Shown here one piece after another: positions 14,457-18,432 of a stretch of DNA of 18,432 nt; within the stretch, counting starts at the first letter, position 1, and each line of letters starts with the position of its first letter. The notes beneath the pieces are model-generated. The model worked only from the letters and a program-made list of their open reading frames with translations. It was not told where the DNA came from and did not search any database. The DNA comes from Enterococcaceae bacterium (GTDB lineage: Bacteria; Bacillota; Bacilli; Lactobacillales; Catellicoccaceae). Location of the stretch: contig JASLFJ010000119.1 in assembly GCA_030150665.1 (NCBI GenBank), positions 1-18,432 on the forward strand. The letters are read 5' to 3'. The position numbers and the translations under genes were made by a program.

Positions 14457-14828
14457 TTAAACCTTGTCAGAATCTAAAACCCGCACACCTTGAACACAGA
14501 CATTAATTGCTATAGCGCTAATCCCTACTGTTGTTTCTAATTGATACTGAACTGTTTCTTGAACGTTACGGCATACTTCAGAAATCTTCACACCATAACC
14601 AACCACAATATTTAAATCGATCACAAGGCCATCTCCTGTAAACTCTAAAGTAACCCCACGCTCATAATTTTCTTTTTTTAACAGCTCATTCCAGTTATCT
14701 TTCCACTGATTAGTACTTACCATACCTACAATTCCATAGATATCACTGACTGCACCACCAACAACGGTTGCGATCACACTTTGATCCATATTAATAATTC
14801 CAGCCTCTGTTTTTAACTGTATGGTCAT
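14457..14828 (-). CDS. Asp23/Gls24 family envelope stress protein (YloU)
   Basis: A 123-residue Asp23/Gls24 (DUF322) protein. The N-terminus GIINMDQSVIATVVGGAVSDIYGIVGMV, central LVIDLNIVVGYGVKISEVCRNVQETVQYQLE and the ending GISAIAINVCVQGVRVLD are all family hallmarks. Members associate with the membrane or envelope in staphylococci and enterococci, and are linked to alkaline or envelope stress; the precise activity is unknown. The gene before fakA is almost always of this type in Firmicutes. ATG at 14826-14828 with GGGAGGA 7 bases upstream. It diverges from rpmB. Confidence 0.92.
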   Translation of the reverse strand: MTIQLKTEAGIINMDQSVIATVVGGAVSDIYGIVGMVSTNQWKDNWNELLKKENYERGVTLEFTGDGLVIDLNIVVGYGVKISEVCRNVQETVQYQLETTVGISAIAINVCVQGVRVLDSDKV

Positions 14829-14897
14829 CTATAAATCCTCCCTAACTGCTTTTATTCTTACTTCTATGTTCATCAAAAAACAAAACAATTCTGTTTC

Positions 14898-14925
14898 ATT
14901 TTATCATAGCCCTATCTGATTGAAA
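14898..14925 (-). promoter_or_regulatory. Possible asp23-fakA promoter
   Basis: Minus strand: -10 TAAAAT (14898-14903; an overlapping TATGAT at 14903-14908 is the alternative) and -35 TTTCAA (14920-14925), 16-bp spacer. The -35 is weak. Confidence 0.4.
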
Positions 14926-14956
14926 AGCATCTTATAAATATAATAAAAAATTAATC

Positions 14957-14985
14957 TTGATTTTTCATTATTTTTATGGTAAATT
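14957..14985 (+). promoter_or_regulatory. rpmB promoter
   Basis: -35 TTGATT (14957-14962), 17-bp spacer, -10 TAAATT (14980-14985). The leader before rpmB is about 55 nt and ends in GAGGAGG. Confidence 0.65.
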
Positions 14986-15045
14986 ATCAAGGTATGAGCT
15001 AACTTAAACAATAAGTTACATGGAAATAGAGGAGGGAACAACATA

Positions 15046-15234
15046 ATGGCAAAAGAATGTTATATTACAGGTCGTAAATCTCGCTCTGGAAATAAGCGCT
15101 CACATGCGATGAATGCATCAAAACGTACATTTAAACCAAATTTACAAAAAGTTCGCATTCTTGTTGATGGAAAACCTAAAAAAGTTTGGGTATCAACACG
15201 TGCACTAAAATCTGGAAAAGTAGAACGCGTATAA
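15046..15234 (+). CDS. rpmB: 50S ribosomal protein L28
   Basis: A 62-residue basic protein: MAKECYITGRKSRSGNKRSHAMNASKRTFKPNLQKVRI then VDGKPKKVWVSTRALKSGKVERV. This is full length for bacterial L28. Only one Cys (residue 5) is present, so it is the form without the zinc-binding Cys pairs. The ATG is 10 bases after GAGGAGG. It is a single-gene transcript with its own promoter and terminator, placed as in Bacillus between thiN and the divergent asp23-fakA genes. Confidence 0.98.
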   Translation: MAKECYITGRKSRSGNKRSHAMNASKRTFKPNLQKVRILVDGKPKKVWVSTRALKSGKVERV

Positions 15235-15268
15235 AAAAAGTATTCCAAATCGGAATACTTTTTTTTTA
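15233..15268. terminator. Bidirectional terminator shared by rpmB and thiN
   Basis: AAGTATTCC and GGAATACTT form a stem around a 5-base loop, with A-runs on the left and nine or more T on the right. The two genes converge on it, and the T-run merges into the thiN stop codon. Confidence 0.92.
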
Positions 15269-15943
15269 TGCTTTTGCATGTGTACTTTGATCATTACTAT
15301 AAATGACTGCTAACAACCCTGATGTAAAGGAAACAAAGCCGACCGCTTCAACAAGTTCATTACTTGTCCATATTCTAGGATAAGCAACACTAACATCTGT
15401 TAACGGATATTTTACATGCTCTAAAGTCAGCTGTTTTACTTCCGTAAGCGGTGCAAAAGAGACAACCGGATACTGACTTTTTCTTTGTAGCTCATAACGT
15501 CCTGGAGTGAAAAAATAAATATCATTAAATTGATCCCAAAGCCGAATCTGTTCTGCAAAAGAACGGAAGCGATCTTGCAGTGGTAACCAAAAATTAGATA
15601 ACGTATGATCAAATCGTCCACCACTTATCCCAATGAGCCAGTAATTCGCAAATGGAAAATGAGTCACCGCATGTTCTAAAGCAAGTTCTGTATCTGTATC
15701 TTCTTTTTCAACAGGAGAGGCATACACTTCTTTAGCGACCGTTCTTATTTTGATGAGTTCCTCTTCTGTTAAGGAATCAAAATCACCAATCGCAATATCT
15801 AATGGATAGTTATGTTCTAAAAGATGCCATGCTCCTTTATCTACCCCAATCCAACATGTTTCTTCACGAGAAAAGGGAGACTGAATGCGATCAGGCCAAA
15901 GATCTACAGGACCTCCTGCAACAAGAATAACTTGGCGAATCAT
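15266..15943 (-). CDS. thiN: Thiamine diphosphokinase
   Basis: A 225-residue cytosolic enzyme that pyrophosphorylates thiamine to thiamine diphosphate with ATP. Family motifs: WIGVDKGAWHLLEH (31-44), AIGDFDSLTEEE (51-62), SPVEKEDTDTELAL (76-89; the acidic catalytic stretch) and GISGGRFDHTLSN (105-117). The C-terminal half is a beta-sandwich-type domain (PVVSFAPLTEVKQLTLEHVKYPL, SNELVEAVGFVSFTSGLLAVIYSND). The ATG overlaps the rpe stop by 4 bases (ATGA). No TPP riboswitch is visible here. Confidence 0.95.
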   Translation of the reverse strand: MIRQVILVAGGPVDLWPDRIQSPFSREETCWIGVDKGAWHLLEHNYPLDIAIGDFDSLTEEELIKIRTVAKEVYASPVEKEDTDTELALEHAVTHFPFANYWLIGISGGRFDHTLSNFWLPLQDRFRSFAEQIRLWDQFNDIYFFTPGRYELQRKSQYPVVSFAPLTEVKQLTLEHVKYPLTDVSVAYPRIWTSNELVEAVGFVSFTSGLLAVIYSNDQSTHAKA

Positions 15944-16596
15944 CGTACGTCACCTGCCTTTTTTAATAAATCAACCGCTTCAACTACAGATTTATGGTTA
16001 AATACATAAGAACCTGCTACCGCAATATCAGCCCCTGCCTTAGCACAGCTACCAATCGTCTGATCTGTAATACCCCCATCAACTTCAATCATATAATGAT
16101 ATCCATGTTGTTTTCTTTGTTCATCTAACCATTTAATTTTATCTACCATATCTTCAAGAAATGCTTGTCCACCAAATCCAGGATTAACCGTCATCACAAG
16201 AACTAAATCAACCATAGAAAGCAGTGGGGCAATTTGTGTCACCGGTGTAGCAGGATTAATCACAATACCTGCTTTTTTATCATACTGCTGAATCATTTGA
16301 ATGACTCTATGACTGTGTGGCGTACTTTCAACATGAATACTAATAATATCAGCACCCGCTTCAACAAATTGTCTAATATAACGCTCTGGTTCCACAATCA
16401 TTAAGTGAACATCAAAAATTAAGGTGCTATTAGCTCTTAATGCCTGAATCGTATCTGGACCAAATGTAATGTTAGGTACAAATAAACCATCCATCACATC
16501 TAAATGAAGATACTCAGCTTGACTTTGTTCAATACGTGTGACCTCTTTTCCTAACTCGGCCATATTGGCACTTAAAATAGATGGTGCAATATGCAT
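15940..16596 (-). CDS. rpe: Ribulose-phosphate 3-epimerase
   Basis: A 218-residue TIM-barrel enzyme interconverting ribulose 5-phosphate and xylulose 5-phosphate. Visible sites: APSILSAN near the start (Ser7), HLDVMDGLFVPNITFG (metal ligands His31 and Asp33), FDVHLM (His64), VNPGFGGQAF (phosphate loop) and IEVDGGI (Asp173). The start is ATG at 16594-16596, with AGGAGG 6 bases upstream. A TTG-initiated extension would run through this ribosome site. It lies 29 bases after rsgA, in the usual rsgA-rpe-thiN order. Confidence 0.96.
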   Translation of the reverse strand: MHIAPSILSANMAELGKEVTRIEQSQAEYLHLDVMDGLFVPNITFGPDTIQALRANSTLIFDVHLMIVEPERYIRQFVEAGADIISIHVESTPHSHRVIQMIQQYDKKAGIVINPATPVTQIAPLLSMVDLVLVMTVNPGFGGQAFLEDMVDKIKWLDEQRKQHGYHYMIEVDGGITDQTIGSCAKAGADIAVAGSYVFNHKSVVEAVDLLKKAGDVR

Positions 16597-16625
16597 AAAA
16601 TCCCTCCTCAACCATTAATTATCCT

Positions 16626-17513
16626 TTAATAACGCGGTTTTTTGTCTTGTAATTGTTTTAAAAACTGTAAATAGTGTTCATAACGAAATGCTGCAATGGA
16701 CCCAGTTTCTGCAGCATGTTTTACCGCACATCCCGGTTCTTGATCATGAAGGCATGCTCTAAACTTACATGCTCCGGCAAATCTTTGAAACTCTGGGAAA
16801 CAATGCTTTAATGCAGCTACATCAATCTCTAGTAAACTAATTTGACTAAATCCAGGAGTATCTGCAATCCATCCCTTTAAAAATGGATATAAAGCAACCG
16901 AACGCGTTGTATGTTTCCCGCGACCTAATGATTTAGAAATGGCTCCAGTTTGTAAAGAAAGATCAAGCACATAATTAAGTAATGTGGATTTACCTACCCC
17001 AGTTTGGCCCATGACTACACTTACTTTATTTGAAAAAAGTCCTAAAGTATCTGTCTGCCACATTTGCCACATCTGTTCATTTGAAAAAAAACACGGATAG
17101 CCACAGTCTATATAAATCGCTTGAAGCTCTTCTAATTGATCTAACGGTTGATTCCATAAATCAAGTTTCGTAAAAACAATCAGTGGTTGAATCGATTCAG
17201 ATTCTAAATAAACTAAATACTGATCTAATAGATAGGTAGAAAGCTCTGGTTCACAAACACTCATCACACAAATCGCTTGATCAATGTTGGCAACAGGAGG
17301 ACGAATTAATTCGTTTTTCCTTGGTAATACTTTTAAAATATAGCCTGTTCCATCTTCGTAAGCTTCAAATTCCACATAATCCCCAACAACAGGTTGAATG
17401 CCCTTTTTTCGAAAATTACCTCGAGCACGGGTTTGATAAAATGCTCCTGTTTTTAACACATAGACTTGGTAAAATCCGCTTAATGACTGATGTATTCTTC
17501 CCGTTAACATCAT
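16626..17513 (-). CDS. rsgA: Ribosome small-subunit-dependent GTPase RsgA
   Basis: A 295-residue circularly permuted GTPase involved in late 30S maturation. An N-terminal OB fold (about 1-65) leads to G4 TKLD (115-118), then G1 GQTGVGKS (169-176), switch I RGKHTT (about 198-203) and G3 DTPG (218-221). The C-terminal zinc site has Cys249, Cys254, His256 and Cys262. Tandem ATGs at 17511-17513 and 17508-17510. The first overlaps the upstream HAD gene stop (ATGA), so the genes are translationally coupled. In related genomes a PASTA kinase gene usually precedes rsgA; here it does not. Confidence 0.95.
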   Translation of the reverse strand: MMLTGRIHQSLSGFYQVYVLKTGAFYQTRARGNFRKKGIQPVVGDYVEFEAYEDGTGYILKVLPRKNELIRPPVANIDQAICVMSVCEPELSTYLLDQYLVYLESESIQPLIVFTKLDLWNQPLDQLEELQAIYIDCGYPCFFSNEQMWQMWQTDTLGLFSNKVSVVMGQTGVGKSTLLNYVLDLSLQTGAISKSLGRGKHTTRSVALYPFLKGWIADTPGFSQISLLEIDVAALKHCFPEFQRFAGACKFRACLHDQEPGCAVKHAAETGSIAAFRYEHYLQFLKQLQDKKPRY

Positions 17514-18187
17514 GAAAATACCCTACCTTCATCAATAGCTTTTAAGGTATGCAAGATTTCATTCATATCCGCATTCATCACATCCGCTTGACTTTGATCA
17601 ATATTAAATCTTGGCTCTTCATAAGCAATCACATGAAGTCCTGCACGCTTAGCGGATTCTATTCCATAACTAGAATCTTCAATCGCTACTGCTTCTTCTG
17701 GTGGCAACTCAAGTGCTTTTAAGGTACACTCATAAATCTCCGGATGAGGCTTACTTTCTTGAAAAAGCTCTCCACTTACTACAAAGTCAAACACATCCAT
17801 CATCTGACATTCTTCAATGACTTGATCAATCACAAAGCGCGGTGATGAAGAAGCTAGGGCTAATTTAATGCCATTTGCTTTTGCCCAATCAAAAATATGA
17901 CGCACATCTTCTCGAAAAAGTGCTCGGTAGCTCCATTCATCTGTTAAAATTAAAGATTCTAAAAATTGTTCAATCATATCCTTTGTTTCTTCAACAGAAA
18001 TTCCACCTAAATATCTTGCTAAAGGTTCATAAAATTTAGAACCGGATGCACCCACTAACTGTTCTAATGAGGCTTTGGGAACATCCACTCCTTTTGAAAC
18101 TAAGAATTCATGAATTGCTTGAAAATACGGCCACTCCGTATCAATTAATACTCCATCCATATCAAAGATAATCCCTTTTAATTTCAT
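17510..18187 (-). CDS. HAD-superfamily phosphatase, beta-phosphoglucomutase-like subgroup
   Basis: A 225-residue HAD subfamily IA protein. Motif I FDMDGVLIDTE has nucleophile Asp9 and acid/base Asp11. The cap is helical (about 17-85). Motif II is LASSSPR (Ser113/Ser114), motif III Lys146 in SKPHPEIY, and motif IV EDSSYGIESAKRAG (Glu170, Asp171). The DMDGVLIDTE start and SSS/EDS pattern match small sugar-phosphate phosphatases and beta-phosphoglucomutases. The substrate cannot be told. AGGAGG (18199-18204) lies 11 bases before the ATG. It is first in a HAD-rsgA-rpe-thiN operon, just beyond the rRNA operon terminator. Confidence 0.9.
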   Translation of the reverse strand: MKLKGIIFDMDGVLIDTEWPYFQAIHEFLVSKGVDVPKASLEQLVGASGSKFYEPLARYLGGISVEETKDMIEQFLESLILTDEWSYRALFREDVRHIFDWAKANGIKLALASSSPRFVIDQVIEECQMMDVFDFVVSGELFQESKPHPEIYECTLKALELPPEEAVAIEDSSYGIESAKRAGLHVIAYEEPRFNIDQSQADVMNADMNEILHTLKAIDEGRVFS

Positions 18188-18220
18188 ATCATAACATGCC
18201 TCCTTTTCGTATTCTTATTT

Positions 18221-18229
18221 ATTGTACCA
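18221..18229 (-). promoter_or_regulatory. Possible promoter of the HAD-rsgA-rpe-thiN operon
   Basis: Minus strand: extended -10 TGGTACAAT lies 33 bases before the HAD start, just after the rRNA operon terminator. No good -35 is visible, which extended -10 promoters tolerate. Confidence 0.45.
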
Positions 18230-18244
18230 CAAGTTAAAGAAACA

Positions 18245-18282
18245 AAAAAAGAGATCCCTTTTTTATAAGGGATCTCTTTTTT
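18245..18282 (-). terminator. Terminator of the rRNA operon
   Basis: AGAGATCCC and GGGATCTCT (9 bp, extended by A/T pairs) with a run of seven T on the minus strand, 11 bases beyond the 3' end of tRNA-Asn. Confidence 0.92.
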
Positions 18283-18293
18283 GTCTACATAAA

Positions 18294-18367
18294 CTCCGGC
18301 AGTAGGACTCGAACCTACGACATCATGATTAACAGTCATGCGCTACTACCAACTGAGCTATGCCGGA
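18294..18367 (-). tRNA. tRNA-Asn (anticodon GUU)
   Basis: A 74-nt cloverleaf read on the minus strand. Acceptor TCCGGCA/TGCCGGA with discriminator G, D-arm containing AGCTCAGTTGGTAG, anticodon loop CTGTTAA with GTT at 18331-18333, and T-arm GTAGGTTCGAGTCCTAC. CCA is not encoded. It directly follows the 5S gene, as is common in Firmicute rRNA operons. Confidence 0.97.
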
Positions 18368-18373
18368 ATATCC

Positions 18374-18432
18374 GCGTGGCAACGACCTACTCTCACACAG
18401 ACAACGTCTGCACTACCATCGGCGCTAAGAAG
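18374..18432 (-). rRNA. rrf: 5S ribosomal RNA, 3' part (cut by window edge)
   Basis: Minus strand reads AGCGCCGATGGTAGTG, then GTGTGAGAGTAGGTCGTTGCCACGC, the conserved 3' half of Firmicute 5S rRNA. About 59 of roughly 116 nt are in the window. The exact 3' end is uncertain by a few bases. Confidence 0.93.

Noticed and set aside
15266..15990. Possible TPP riboswitch near thiN
   Set aside because: thiN overlaps rpe by 4 bases and has no leader; no THI-element sequence seen.
1..18432. CRISPR arrays, prophage, toxin-antitoxin or defence genes
   Set aside because: No regularly spaced repeats were seen, and every substantial open frame is explained by housekeeping, transport or lipoprotein genes.

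Overview
The window is AT-rich, gene-dense DNA from a Firmicute, most likely a member of the Lactobacillales close to the Enterococcaceae/Carnobacteriaceae/Aerococcaceae. Evidence: strong AGGAGG ribosome sites, an IreB-RuvX-YrzB gene trio, a Firmicute-type infC leader, an oppDFBCA peptide transporter operon laid out as in lactococci with a CodY-like box in its leader, and the core block rsgA-rpe-thiN / rpmB / asp23-fakA-recG-plsX-acpP. I cannot name the species. Nearly everything reads leftward (minus strand); only a small lipoprotein gene (1472-2023) and rpmB (15046-15234) read rightward.

Left part (1-3290): the 5' part of infC with a structured leader that can form an intrinsic terminator or an alternative pairing, and a strong promoter. 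Next come two small divergent lipoprotein genes. The first (761-1252) is a PplA/FMN_bind-like protein whose usual flavin-acceptor threonine is replaced by valine. It sits between two copies of a 53-bp imperfect direct repeat that no known element explains. Then ireB-ruvX-yrzB, a coupled operon with its own promoter.

Middle (3300-9090): a complete five-gene oligopeptide ABC importer, oppD-oppF-oppB-oppC-oppA, with a near-consensus promoter (TTGCCA, 17 bp, TATAAT), a CodY-box-like site (13 of 15 matches) in its leader and a strong terminator.

Right-centre (9139-17513): a conserved housekeeping block. asp23-fakA (envelope stress protein and fatty acid kinase), recG (replication fork helicase), plsX and acpP (phospholipid synthesis) run one after another. 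rpmB diverges from asp23. rsgA-rpe-thiN form an overlapping operon converging on rpmB with a shared bidirectional terminator. FakA, PlsX and AcpP connect functionally: FakA makes acyl-phosphate from exogenous fatty acid, and PlsX interconverts acyl-ACP and acyl-phosphate. Relative to the Bacillus order, the PASTA-kinase/phosphatase genes expected before rsgA and the rnc-smc genes expected after acpP are absent, so both edges of the block are rearrangement points.

Right edge (17510-18432): a HAD phosphatase gene overlaps rsgA and takes the place of the kinase gene. Beyond it lies the 3' end of an rRNA operon: partial 5S rRNA, tRNA-Asn(GUU) and a terminator. Apart from rearrangement, the housekeeping part looks ordinary. 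The least explained stretch is 630-2080: leader switch, repeats and two lipoproteins. I saw no mobile element, CRISPR array or defence system.
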